Assembly (NCBI GenBank): GCA_004802705.1
Contig: SGPL01000061.1
Span: 28,944-92,943, forward strand
From: Bondarzewia mesenterica
Lineage: Eukaryota > Basidiomycota > Agaricomycetes > Russulales > Bondarzewiaceae
DNA: 64,000 nucleotides
Reading direction: 5' to 3'
The notes beneath the pieces are model-generated. The model was not told the DNA's origin and made no database searches. It saw only the letters and a program-made list of their open reading frames with translations. The translations under genes and the position numbers were made by a program. This document shows positions 11,275-22,436 of this stretch, one piece after another (position 1 is the stretch's first letter; each line of letters starts with the position of its first letter).

Positions 11275-12477
11275 TTATCTCAACCAACGCGAAAGCTCCT
11301 GCCTCGTCTCCGTGGCCGACTCGCCCGAGTAAACCGCATGAAGCATGACCTTCGCGAGCTCAGCTATGAGTAGGAGGTTGTCAGGCGCTGGAGTATGTGA
11401 GGGAGAAGATGACAGCAGATTGCGTTCGCTTTGCAGGCGTTTTGCTGACTGTTTCGAGGAAAGGCGGGATGTCAACAACTATCTGAACTAACTTGAGATA
11501 GAGAGGCCCTACCAGCTCCACCCCATACCATGCCCTGACAGTGATTCCTGTCGGGATTGAGTCTTTGACTGGAGCATCGCCAACGTCGTCTGTCATGTCG
11601 ACAACCATGAGGAACATCTTGATTGCCAAACAGATGTCCCCGGCCGTGTACGCCGTCTCAGCGGCCTGGAGAACATAGAACGGATTCTGTGGTGCCAATA
11701 GGAGGACGTGTGAGAGCGACTGCAAAGCATAAGTATATCTGAGGGGGGAAATGAAGCTAGTTGTAACAATGGGTCACATCTGCAAATATGAGCGTGAAGG
11801 GCGCACTGGTTACATGACGCGTAGATGTCAGCCAGTTCGAGCCAACCCTCAACATCGGCGTAGAATGTGTCCAAGAACTGCGATAGCTCTTCAACAGCTC
11901 TTTCAATTCTCCCCATCCGTCGTAGGACAGATATTTGGCGTTTCCATGCCGCCTGTGGGATAAATCAGGTTATAAAACGATCTTGAGCCATGCAGCATAT
12001 GTATGACACGCAGTCAAACTCACCGCATTCGCCGGATCCTCTTCGAGGAGCTTGGTGTAATAGCCGAGAACAGTCTCAGAGCTTTCGGTTGCCTCCTTCC
12101 ATATACCCTCCAGGCACTGAACCCGAGGAGAGCCAGGAAACTGCGCTGACAATTGTTGGAGACATTGCTAACAACGGGATTACGACCTTAATCTCCCACT
12201 CTCTACTTATACAAGCTAAAACCCACCTCAGCGACATCCATTCTCCCGACATCAATGGATGCCAAAGTCAATTGCTCTAGAAATGACCAGGCTGATGTCA
12301 CGAAACCTTAAGTCCGGTTTGCATGTAACGAATGCTGCAGCACTCACTATCATCCCCTAATTTTTGGAGAGCATTGTTCCGGAAAACGACAACTCCATTC
12401 TCAAAGATGTCCTGCGATGCGCGGCAGTTGCGCGTGCGGTAGTTAGCTAGACGTTCGAGGGCGGAGGCAAGGTCCAT
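11275..12477 (-). CDS. EMC2: ER membrane protein complex subunit 2 (EMC2)
   Basis: TPR-repeat scaffold subunit on the cytosolic side of the EMC insertase, which inserts transmembrane segments into the ER. Six exons on the minus strand: 12348-12477, 12227-12291, 12024-12167, 11814-11952, 11513-11739, 11275-11448; total 879 nt, 292 residues, typical for the family. Recognition rests on the EMC2 core QFPGSPRVQCLEGIWKEA, followed by YYTKLLEEDPANA and AAWKRQISVLRRMGRIERAV (TPR helices), VEGWLELADIYAS, LAPQNPFYVLQAAETAYT and GITVRAWYGVEL. All six exons join in phase. The start codon lies 155 bp from that of FOL1 on the opposite strand. Confidence 0.92.
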
Positions 12478-12632
12478 TGATGTGATGGCGAAACGCGCGT
12501 CACGTCCAGCACAAAAATATTGAATAATAATGTCAATCAGCGGCACCTAAATATCTGAATTCAGCTGAATCCACTTAGCAGCTCCCGTTCAGCTTGCCAA
12601 CATCCTCTAAGCGTCATACGGGAGTTATCAAC
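12478..12632. promoter_or_regulatory. Compact bidirectional promoter EMC2/FOL1
   Basis: Only 155 bp separate the divergent start codons of EMC2 (12477, minus) and FOL1 (12633, plus), so both genes must share this control region or initiate within it. No individual motif could be assigned. Confidence 0.6.
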
Positions 12633-15495
12633 ATGGCTCAAAGGTACAGAATGGCAATATTTTGAGGGGCGAAGACTGTAATGTTGAAGAAACTCACAGC
12701 GGTTCTGACCGACAGGAATTTCAGGACAGTGTTCGCGTCAAAGATCTGTTGCTGATCGTCCCACTTGGCGACGGTGCACAGTGGCCGTCGAGCTCAGCAC
12801 CCGTTCTACAACCTATTCGAGTCGATATCACAATCCCATATGACTTGCGCAAGGCGGCAAGATGGGATGACATTTCCAGGTTCAATCGCCCAAGTTTTCA
12901 GTCTGTGATGATAATCAGTGCTAAGTATTTACAGCTCAGTAAACTATGGTTCTCTCTCAAAGACGATCCTTCGATCATTTAATCCGCATACATCGACCGG
13001 ATTTTCTTCACTCGAAGCGCTGTTGGACCATATCTTTAACACTTGCTTCATCGCCTTCGACACAGTAGAGCTCCTCACGATCAAGGTCAGCAAACCCCGC
13101 GCGCTGCCTTACGCCGATAGCGTCAGCATCTCGTCCATTCGCAAGAGAGATGGCACCCACATCGGTTCGGACGTCTATCTGCTTGAGAAATTGGCCAGCA
13201 ACTTGATTGTCGGTTTGAATCCGTGCGAGCGGGAGGATAAACAGGTCGTTCTTTTTGACATCGAAGTTCATAGATGCATCGGAAATGGGGACGTGCTTGA
13301 CTGGCGTAGTATGGCAAAAATCTCTTCGACATGCGAGTCGCCTTTAATACTCAGTAGACCGACGCTGACATGCTGATGCACCTAGAACAGAAAGTAGAAG
13401 AGTCGTCCTTCATCTCCGTTGAAGCACTAGCATCGCTTGTGGCTCAGAACACCCTCCTACATACCGGGCAGGAACGCGATGTTGTGAGGGTACGCGCGGC
13501 GAAGCCCAAAGCTCTGGTCTTTGCTGAAGCAGCAGAAGTAGAGATTGTCCGGACCCTTCGAGATTATCAGTCTGAGGCGGGACAGGACAATTCCACAAAT
13601 GTCCTCTCTATTCCTAATGCTTCTGCCTCTACGGGTCCTTTGCTTTCCAAGCAACAGGATGTTCCGGTGATGCGAGCACCTGCCCTTGTGGATCTACTCT
13701 CCGGGATCGCAACGGAGCCGCTTCCCAAACACACCGCCGCGATCGCATTAGGCTCCAACCTTGGAGACCGGTTCGCTAACATTGAGCTCGCCCTCCGGCT
13801 TCTCGAGGACACGACTCGTTTTCCCCAGGACGGATCTCCGATGCACAAGGTTTCTGTCGTCGACACTAGTTTCATGTATGAATCCGCTCCGATGTATGTC
13901 ACCGACCAGCCGAACTTCATCAACTGTGCTTGTATCGTAAGTGCCACTTTAATTTTTTCGGTTGGCTCGGTTTCATCTCTTTTATCTTATTGCCATAGGT
14001 CAAGACGAATATGTCTCCCCTCCACCTTTTGAGGCACTTGAAAGTCATAGAAGCCGCCGTCGGACGTGTACCCACCATTCGCAATGGTCCGCGCGCCATT
14101 GATCTGGATATTTTGACTTACGATGATGTCGTGTTCGACTCCCGTATCGAAAGCGAGAGGGCGACGTTCAATAATTTACAGAGCCAACTAGTGATTCCCC
14201 ATCCGCGCATAGCTGAACGAGAGTTCGTCCTCAGGCCCCTGGATGAGTATGTCCTTCAATAGAATAACCCATCCCGTATCAACCTCTTATGACCTGTTTG
14301 CAGCATGGTTCCAAACTACGTCCATCCCGTCTACAAAAAATCTATCCGAGAATTGCTCGCCAAAGTTACTGCAGCTCAGCCGCCGGACACACTAGCCATG
14401 AACAAAGTCATGCCCTTCCCTCACTACCCACACGCTCCTTCCCCAGAGTCCTCGTCGGAGAACGTGCTACCAAGTGTTCCTCCCACTGCGACCTATTGGG
14501 CTTTCTCTCCACTCACAACACCTCCAAATCAGGTGTCCGCTCCCAGGAAGACTCGCATCATGGCGACGCTCAACGCGACGCCGGACTCATTCTCCGACGG
14601 GTCAACCCATAACACGTTGGACACGGCGCTCGAATATACTAAGTCGTCAGTTGCCGCTGGCGCAGAAATTATCGACATTGGCGGATACTCCACCCGCCCG
14701 GGCGCAGCATATGTCTCGCCAGAGGAAGAGACTCATCGTATTGTCCCCATCATCGAACAAATCCGAAACCTATCTGAACCGGCAACTAGCGGTGTGCTGA
14801 TCAGCGTCGACACCTTCCGCCACGACGTTGCACGGGCCGCCGTCCTGGCAGGCGCGAATTGCATCAACGATGTTTACGCGTTCACGGGACCGACTTACCC
14901 TCTCGACAAAGAAGCAGCCGCTCATCTCTTACAGATGCGTCGTGCGGCGCGCGAACTCGCCGTTCCCGTCGTACTCATGCACTCTCGCGGTGATGCTGGC
15001 TCAAACAAAGACTACTCTGCATACGGGTACGCCAACACTGGTAATAAACGGGACTTCGCAGTGCTAGAAGGCGTAGCTCTAGAACTTGGAGAAAAAGTTG
15101 AGGCGATAGTGCGTGGACCGGGTGGCGTGAGGCGCTGGCTTGTAATGGTCGACCTGGTATTGGTTTTAGCAAGAGCGTGGAGGATAACTTGACTGTTCTC
15201 AGGGACGCGGCCGCGATAACTAGCGAGGTTCTGCCCAGTGGACGGCGAGCAAAACGTTTTACGGGAGTATCCACAATTGGTTGGTGCGTCACGCAAGTCG
15301 TTTCTGGAAGCGGTGTTGGCATGCAAGGACGAGGAGGGAACGTATGCAGGGAGGTCAGTCCCACCGATGGGGAGGGGATGGGCAACTGCTGCTGCAGTTG
15401 CGTGTGCGGTTCAGCAAGGAGCAGCAGTGATTCGCGTGCACGATGCTCTGGAGCAGGGCGACGTCACAAGAATATCGAACGCTCTGTGGGGATGA
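12633..15495 (+). CDS. FOL1: Trifunctional folate synthesis protein (DHNA/HPPK/DHPS)
   Basis: Dihydroneopterin aldolase, hydroxymethyl-dihydropterin pyrophosphokinase and dihydropteroate synthase in one chain. Exons: 12633-12643, 12730-12879, 12935-13308 (end tentative), 13386-13936, 13999-14246, 14304-15495. Two DHNA-like repeats come first (VNYGSLSKTIL, SSLEALLDHI; then VEESSFISVEALASLVA). HPPK follows (IALGSNLGDRFANIELALRLL, VGRVPTIRNGPRAIDLDIL, VIPHPRIAEREFVLRPL), then DHPS (MATLNATPDSFSDG, AEIIDIGGYSTRPGA, ISVDTFRHDVARAA, VGASRKSFL). The DHPS part changes frame twice: one base seems missing near 15151-15156, before GIGFSKSVEDNLTVLRDA, and one extra near 15231-15238, before DGEQNVLREYPQLVGAS. 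The slips compensate and the end (VTRISNALWG) is normal. DHPS is the target of sulfonamides. The exon 3/4 junction is the weakest. Confidence 0.9.
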
Positions 15496-16146
15496 GCGAA
15501 AAAAGTGACATGGTCAAAGCGAATGTATAAGCGCATCTGTAGCTTTAGATTTCAGGACCTTACGTGTGTATTCTTCAACAGAACTGATATGAACGCTGCG
15601 TATAAGTAGTGCATAAGATTTCGGACGGGTTGGAAGCGATGGCAAGACAGATGATTTGACCAGATATCGCGCTAATTGGATGTTGCCCTAATGCATAGAT
15701 GATATTGGGCATGGCGAGAATATGCGAAGAATAGCATGATGCGGAAGATGCAGATACAGTGAGACAAACAACCAGGATCGATGCGATCCAAACCCCTACA
15801 CACATATCGCGGGGAGACGCTCCCCATACATATGCGCCTTGTGCGAATGGCGGGAGAATATCATGGCAAGAGAACAATTTTACTTCTCGGGGTTGGGGTT
15901 CCTAAACGAAGGGAGCAGTGTCAGGATTGAAATCGAGCGAGGTGAAGATGAAGGAGGAAGGGCAAAATCAGATAGGAGCGAAAGACGTTAGATGCATATT
16001 TGTCAACACGGTAGTTTCAGTGTGAACTATGCTTGTATTTGTTAGTATCATCAGCAGACGAATGCATCGCATACACGTTGGTGGTTGTTCAGTTCCGCCG
16101 AGGTATGTGGACGAGCTGGATGAGGGGCGGAAAAGAAATCAACAAC
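15496..16146. terminator. Convergent 3' regions of FOL1 and eS30
   Basis: About 650 bp between converging stop codons. Only short reading frames without recognisable domains are present. It presumably holds both 3' UTRs; no clear poly(A) signal could be singled out. Confidence 0.35.
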
Positions 16147-16441
16147 TCACATTCTCCGCTTGCCGCCTGGAAGCGTTGTAACATTCACGAAGCTGGAATA
16201 AGATATATTCAGGATAGATCAAGGAAAAGGCTCAAGACAAGGCAACGCACCGACGGTTGTACAGGATCCTCTTCTTAGCACGCCCCTTGGGGGTCTTCTT
16301 CTTCTCCTGCTTTTCGACCTTGGGGGTCTGAGACTTGACTTTGCCGGCACGGGCGAGAGATCCGTGAACTTTTCACGACAAAGATTATATTGTCAGGACA
16401 TGTCATGAAAGGCGAAGACAAGATTACACACCTTTTCCCAT
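16147..16441 (-). CDS. RPS30: 40S ribosomal protein eS30
   Basis: Small basic protein of the 40S subunit. Three exons on the minus strand: 16432-16441 (only ATG GGA AAA G), 16251-16368 and 16147-16192; 174 nt, 57 residues. The product begins [20 protein letters not shown], then [18 protein letters not shown], and ends [14 protein letters not shown], a complete eS30. No ubiquitin-like (FUBI) part is fused upstream, unlike animal FAU, in line with other fungi. The first exon carries ten coding nucleotides, a common layout for fungal ribosomal protein genes with an intron close to the ATG. An A14 tract (T14 on the coding strand) lies about 450 bp upstream. Confidence 0.93.
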
Positions 16442-17372
16442 TTTTCTTGACGGTGATGTGCTTGTCGACGACGGGTGCGGTTAATGCACGATGGTCCTGT
16501 ACAGTCAGAAAGTTAAAGTTTTCTCTCCGATTAAAAATGTGGCTGGGCAGTGGCTGATGTCCTCCGTCAGGCTCTGATTTTGAACAGGGCCGTTATGCAA
16601 ACTTATGCAACCTGATCTGGTCCTTGTTGTTGTTCCTTTGCGATGATTTGTGCCACGCAACTGCTCTTTTGTTTTCTCTTTCTCATGAAGAACTGATCGC
16701 TTCTGTCTGAGTGAATGAGCAGTTTACTTATCGAAAGCACAGGCGTTTGAGGCGAATATTGGATGAACTTTGATTGGAACATGCTCACAATTCATGAGCT
16801 CGTTTCCCGAGTGGTCTGGCCACTGCACATAGTTGTAATTAGACCATGGATAGCCACGCAGAAACAGTAGATATTGTTGCCCTCCCCCCCCAAAAAAAAA
16901 AAAAAGTTGCAGGGAGAAAGAACGCCACATTTAGCGATTGCGACATTACCTGACTGGAACTTGACTGGAATCGGCATAAGTGTCAATCTTTGTGGATAGC
17001 TTCCCGAAATGTGGCAGGATGCGAAGACCAAAGCGCAATAACCATTCCTACATGATGGGCGTCCTAATTCATGCTTGATTGGTATTGTGAGGTCGGCCAA
17101 CATGAACAGGAACGAGAAAGACGCATGCCCAGTCTCGCTACGTATACATCAGTCTTCGATCCCCTCTGGCCTGGAGTTGATAAGCAGCATGGGATCCTCA
17201 GACCAGTACATATGAAAGATTACTGGACGCAAAGGAGATATGGATGAACGATGCACTTACTACACGGGTGAAAGCGCATGTCTGACAAGTGGTAACGCTG
17301 CTTCCGTCAAACCTAAGGTCGCATCAAAGGTATTCATGCACCTGAAAATCGCACGGCAAGATGAGTCTTCGT
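16442..17372. other. Intergenic region between ORC3 and eS30 (both minus strand)
   Basis: About 930 bp holding the ORC3 3' end and the eS30 promoter. A homopolymer pair, C8 (16884-16891) followed by A14 (16892-16905), reads as T14G8 on the coding strand. Poly(dA:dT) tracts are known nucleosome-excluding elements of ribosomal protein promoters; the assignment here is inference. No gene seen. Confidence 0.45.
16884..16905. repeat. C8A14 homopolymer tract
   Basis: Eight C then fourteen A on the plus strand, between ORC3 and eS30. It is the longest homopolymer I noticed in the window. Confidence 0.9.
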
Positions 17373-20194
17373 TCATTCAGGAGCCTCGAATGTAGTCCGC
17401 ATNACATGATCCGCCTTCCTGCCTGTATGTTTCACAAAGCCCAANAAAGTCCAATTCATGTAGTGCCCGGATGAACCTGGCCTGCACATGCATCTTCCAA
17501 TCCTCCTCACCATCACCTCCCCCTTCATTCTCAAAATCTGTGGCTCTTGCCTTACCCTTACCCTTACCTTTACCATTGAGTACGTTTCTACGCTGGCTCT
17601 CGAGCACGACTGCGAAAGACTCNAACCAGTCGTATACGTTGACCATCCGTCCGGCTTCCAGNTAACGTCGGAAGAGGATGTTCGTGTCCGGCAGCTCCCA
17701 GAGCGCATGACGACGAGGAGATNCGGTAGAGGGAGTCTCAAGAAAAGCGTATGGATTGAGCAGGGCCGAGAATATCGCAGCGCGGGGCGAGGGATTGATC
17801 ATCTACGATGCAGAACCAATTGACCGTCANTNGAGCGTGCAGCCAATTGCGTATTTCACTCGCCTCAGTGGGAAACGGAGTAGAACCCATAAACCATATA
17901 TCCCAAAGGGGAAGATCCTCAAGATTGGTGCTCGAGTTGCTGGAAGATCAGACGTCGGGTGGGATTTCGCACTNTGAAACGGCTGCGACGTACTTGAGAT
18001 ATGTTATGAGCCAGGATCCAAAGGCAGTAGCTTGTGAGGCGGCATCGAAAGTTTCAGGATTCGATCTGAGTGCAAGGAAGATCTCCTTAANACGTCCCTT
18101 CACTAATTCCGGATTGTCGTGAAATCTTTCTGGGATTCCTTCGCAAAAAGCGTGTAGCTCTNTCAAAAGCGTTCTGAATTTTTCTCCAGATAGTTTTCTG
18201 CAGCCGAGATNAGTAGTAACAACAGCGAGGGANGATATTACATACTTCACCATCATACCCAAATACTTCCCCTGCCTTCCCAACTGNCCTCGCAGCGCAG
18301 AACTTATCAATTCCAGCGGCNTCATTGGAATCTCGGCACCACGATACCCCATGCCAACTAAAACACCTTGCACGACTCGCATGAGACCATGTGCCACTTT
18401 TGAAGNCCTCAAAGCAGAGTGAAATCGTTGGCGCGCCTCNTCTACGAATTCGAGGAGGGATGTGACGTCCTTGACNGGCCATCCGTGAGATATGTTGCCT
18501 CGTTGCTTGAGAGTGCNAGAAAGCAGATGGGAGAGGAAGGCATATGAAGAAGGGTTGTTGAGTTCTTGAATTGCGAAATAGGAAGAGGCCGTGCCGAGGT
18601 CATCGCGAGTCAATATTGTCAGGGGTTCTTCAAAGTGTTTGAGNTAGGCGAGCTGTTCTGAGGTAAAGCACCNCGTGAATGATCAATGCAGAGGGATCCT
18701 TTACCTGAAGTATTGTCAATAAGCCATCAATAGAAGAGCTATGCCGGGTGGAAAAGTCCGCAAGGTAGTCAAGCACGACGGGTCCAATCATGATGTCGGG
18801 TTCAAATTCGAGATCAAAAAATGTCTGTCAAGCACCAGTCAATNGATGACGCAGAATTNTNGACGTGTCTCATCGCAAGATTCACCTCTATGATTATTTT
18901 CTCGCACACTTCTGAACCCGATGGCAGTGCAAACNNTTGCACCCGGAGAAGGGAAAGTGTTGATCGAGGATATGTCGAGTGGATATATGACGATGAAGAT
19001 GGAGAAGAAAGAGATAGGATACAGATGAGTGGAAGAGAGNGTATNTGTTGGCTGGTTTCGGGGGTTGTAGTCATCTGTGTATTGATTCAAATACTCGAGC
19101 GTACCTGCAGATATAGAAAAGATCCTGTACGAGAGTGTCGTCAAACTGTTCAAATTCATGCATAACAAAAATTAATTGTGGNAATGGTGTGAAATCATCT
19201 ATAAACCCTTGATCAGCCCTNGCCAGAGCTCCATGTGTTCAAAGAGAACGTACCATGCGATTCGCGAATAACACTATACCACGCATTTAACAGCTGGATA
19301 TCATAATTAGCCAACGATATCGTGGGCTTCCGTTTGACTGCATATGGCACGAGTCCAAAGCCATACGTTCTCTCATGAGCCAGTCTTGCTGAAATGATTG
19401 GTTCGCTCCAGAGAAGTGATACTCACCTTCGCTTCCGTCCAGCGACCTATCTGTGAACCCTGTCACCAATACTTTCATCGCAGACATAATGTTCATGCAG
19501 TCAGACGGATGGAGGTGAGTGACATAGTTGGTCGGACGTTGGTTATCTCCTTCATCGTCCGCTGAGTCCAGTCTGCTCGCAACTTCGTTGAAGAAAGTCG
19601 AGCCAGAGGATGCAGCTGCCGCGGGACCCAATAANTCATCAAGAATGACCCTGGACACTGTATAACAATTTCAAATTTCACCTGAAATCNCTATGACTGG
19701 AAGTTCTTGATAGGGGAGCCCTGGCAGGCGGTCATCATATGCATGCTCTACTTGCTGCATAATCTCATCTGCNACAGGCGCGTGGAGCGCATCCATGATA
19801 GCCTNGTATGTAAATTTAATATCCAATCCGAGGAGCTACTATCTCCGCAGACGAACCTGTATCCGGTCCAAACATTTCTTCCAGGCATCTCGATAGATTC
19901 TAAGTCGAACATCCTGACCTCCAAGCAAATCTCTCTCTACGAACGGGGCAGCGTATNCTGTCGTGTTAGTCTCTTGAACTAGCGNGTTTACATCATTTTC
20001 CCTTTCATCTTAACAATTGAAATGAGACCCAGACAGAGTGGGAGTGGCAGAGACTTCGGTATCTTTCTTACCAGNATCCTCGTAAGGTATGTAGATCACA
20101 GTCTAGCACATCATCTTACTCAATACCATGAGCCAAAGCCAGACTTCATGGAGCGCACCTGGTTCAAGTCGTCAAGCGCTGGTAATGAGGACAT
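17373..20194 (-). CDS. ORC3: Origin recognition complex subunit 3
   Basis: Subunit of the complex that marks replication origins and loads MCM. Multi-exon gene on the minus strand. The first exons are 20159-20194 (MSSLPALDDLNQ), 20072-20102 (TVIYIPYED) and 19857-19978 (LRIYRDAWKKCLDRIQ). Next come ALHAPVADEIMQQVEHAYDD, LHPSDCMNIMSAMKVLVTGF (around 19480) and the all-helical middle part (VAHGLMRVVQGVLVGM, LLXELHAFCEGIPERF, 17950-18610). The end is MVNVYDWXESFAVVLESQ then QARFIRALHELDF. This end matches the animal ORC3 C-terminus closely (LVDWSEAF..., IHARFIRAVSELELLGF). At 17445 an N stands where the frame must shift by one base to give LGFVKHTGRKADHXMR and a stop at 17373. About 25 N bases make many residues uncertain, and middle exon borders were not all resolved. 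Confidence 0.85.
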
Positions 20195-20752
20195 NGCAGG
20201 AATGCAATAAAGGAGAAAGTGAGACGAAGCTCCAACTTGAAATCCGTGGCAGGTCCACTCCGAGAAGGTCCACAAGTTGGTCCATCTGGGCCAGCGGAAA
20301 CTTGAGCGTGGCCAAAGCACGTGACCGACGCGTTCTGTGTNGCGCGAAGACGCGACGTGCTGAAATGCGCGTAAGCACTTTCANCTTTGTCACTGCTTCT
20401 GGACATGCGACTCAGCTGTGACGAAGCGTGAGCCTTATGTGCTGGCTTTGCAGCAGTTGCTATATCAGTTGGCACATGTCTATTTCAAAGTGGGGTATAT
20501 ACGACATGGTATCAAGAAATGCGAAATCGTCATGATTGTGGCAAAAGCAGAGAGTTCAGGATGGTATGTCAGAATAGNAAATGGCAGTCGCAATCGATTC
20601 CAGGGACACTATCCACGATGCACTGGGATAGAAGAGGTATGCAGAAGCGGAATGGCAGTAGTAGGTGGCACCGGAAAATGAAGTTAGGAAAATATTCAGA
20701 AATGCGGAGATCTGACTCTGGATTCCCTGGTCCAGCCAAATATATACTCAGG
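20195..20752. other. Intergenic region between ORC3 and KNH-like gene A
   Basis: About 560 bp holding the ORC3 promoter (minus strand) and the 3' end of the upstream KNH-like gene. Short reading frames on both strands show no domain. Some N bases are present. Confidence 0.4.
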
Positions 20753-21790
20753 TCAAAATGTGAGGTAGATGAGCACCGAGGAGATTGATGAAGCAAGAGA
20801 AATGGCGCGATATACCTGACCGTCGCGAACTGCGGAATTTGACAATGTTGACGACGACGTGCGGACGCAGATGCCAAGGCTGAAATGGATGAGGCACGGG
20901 AAGTAGAAGATGTGTCACTAGTAACCGTGCTGAATCTTGAAGCAGAACTTGGTCTGCTCGAGGACGACGACGCAGCCGGAGTAGAGATCGACACAGTCCC
21001 AGACACGGTGATTGTTGAAATGGGCACTTGGGAGGCCGTTGCTATTGAAGCGGGTATAGGAATGGTAGAGGTAAGGGAGGCAACCGGAGAACTGGCTGAG
21101 CCGCTCATCTGATCAATGCTGGATCGCATCCTGATTTTAGTCACAGTCGCCTGCGTGTATAAGTATGCACATACGCAAAGTTGGGGGTGTAAGCAATATA
21201 TGATTGAGAACCGTTTTTGAGATCAGTTGATATGAACGCGACGAAGCTGACAATAAATCATGAACGAAAATTCTAGGTTGATATGTTGTACACTTACTAT
21301 GCATCCGAGTTTGGTCCTGCCTCAGCATTTGGCTGTGCGAACAAGTAAGCATGATTTGCGTACAATTACGATAGGCAGGAACATGGCCTACCGTGAAATT
21401 CAACGAATGAGCAGTAGAAACATCGACAGGCTTGATCTGCTGCACCAGATTCTACAGAACCGGGTCAGTCGACATCTTGAGACCGAGCTGGCTGCTAAAC
21501 GTACCATATCACCCATGTACAGACTAATTGTGCAAGCCCCGACATCACTCAAGAGTGGTTGCTCTCCATCATCCAGCCACTCAATCGTACATTCCTGACC
21601 TCCGTGACAAGTTGTGCCGGTCGACGGCTGAGTAACCTGTCTCATCAAAGGAGAAGATGGCCAGTGTGTATCAGATGCGGTTGAAAAAACCGTGCTCGCG
21701 TCTGGAACTCACATAGACGGCACCCTGAACCGCAAGCAACAAGTTCAAAAGTAGAAGTAATAGAGGAATAAGAACTGTTATAGATTGCAT
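20753..21790 (-). CDS. KNH/Kre9-like secreted GPI-anchored wall protein (A)
   Basis: Signal peptide MQSITVLIPLLLLLLNLLLA is followed by a Kre9/Knh1-like Ig-fold domain (STGTTCHGGQECTIEWLDDG, LLSDVGACTISLYMGDM, then AEAGPNSDAYFVAFISTDL). A long Ser/Thr/Ala-rich stalk comes next. Exons on the minus strand: 21713-21790, 21505-21636, 21392-21451, 21298-21332, 21177-21246, and 21150 down to 20753. Two oddities. The last intron would be only 26 nt (21151-21176). In the stalk the frame must slip by one base at about 20858-20866; the shifted frame then gives LSNSAVRDGQVYRAISLASS and a hydrophobic end typical of a GPI signal, stopping at 20753. Proteins of this family are linked to beta-1,6-glucan and wall architecture in yeast. 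It is divergent from a second copy at 22437. Confidence 0.8.
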
Positions 21791-22436
21791 GTTCTTCGCA
21801 GCATAGGAACAACGACACAGTTTAGCAAAGGAATGTGGAGAATATACAGAAACACAAAAAATTGCTCAACGGCCTCAACGTTAGGAGCACGGGACAAAAG
21901 AAATGACAAGGAACGGTGTTGAAGCTTGTAGACGGTGAAAGTAGATAGATGATCACTCTTTCACCGTTGTCAACCTACTTGGTTGCCTAATTTGGATCAT
22001 CTCTCATAAGCACTCGTATCACATTTAGAAGGCTTTAACTGACTCAGCAGATTCAGATCTCCCGTCGTCCTCTCTTCTACGTTGCGCCCTTCAGGTGAGT
22101 ACTACGTCTCCTTACCTCTTACATATAAGTGCGTGTTCCCCGCGCGATAGTTGTGGCGCAACATTTTCCTGTGGCGAGTTGCGCTCATTCTGCATCATGA
22201 TCTTGGGACGATTTCAGGCACGTCGTTCCAAATCTAGTCTCATAAAACCCGTTCGGAAGTCGAGGGCCAAGCTTGAGGCGCCTATGGTCAGGGCGGTCCC
22301 TTATAAGCGTGCACTCGCGCCTTTTCGTAAAACTTTTCCAATCTCTATCGTCTTCCATCACCTCGCCTCGTCGCTCCTCACAGTCTCTACCCCACCCGCT
22401 CTTTTCTTGCTAAACGCATAAAAACATATCTTCACA
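21791..22436. promoter_or_regulatory. Divergent promoter region of the two KNH-like genes
   Basis: 646 bp between the start codons of two divergently transcribed wall-protein genes of the same family. The side next to the plus-strand gene is C/T-rich (CACCTCGCCTCGTCGCTCCTC and following, 22360-22420). Shared regulation is an inference from the arrangement. Confidence 0.5.

Noticed and set aside
13008..13271. Minus-strand frames inside FOL1
   Set aside because: Shadows of the DHNA coding strand, without domain resemblance.
20569..21144. 191-codon Ser-rich minus-strand frame as N-terminus of ORC3
   Set aside because: It is the stalk of KNH-like protein A; ORC3 has its own start at 20194 with matching exons.
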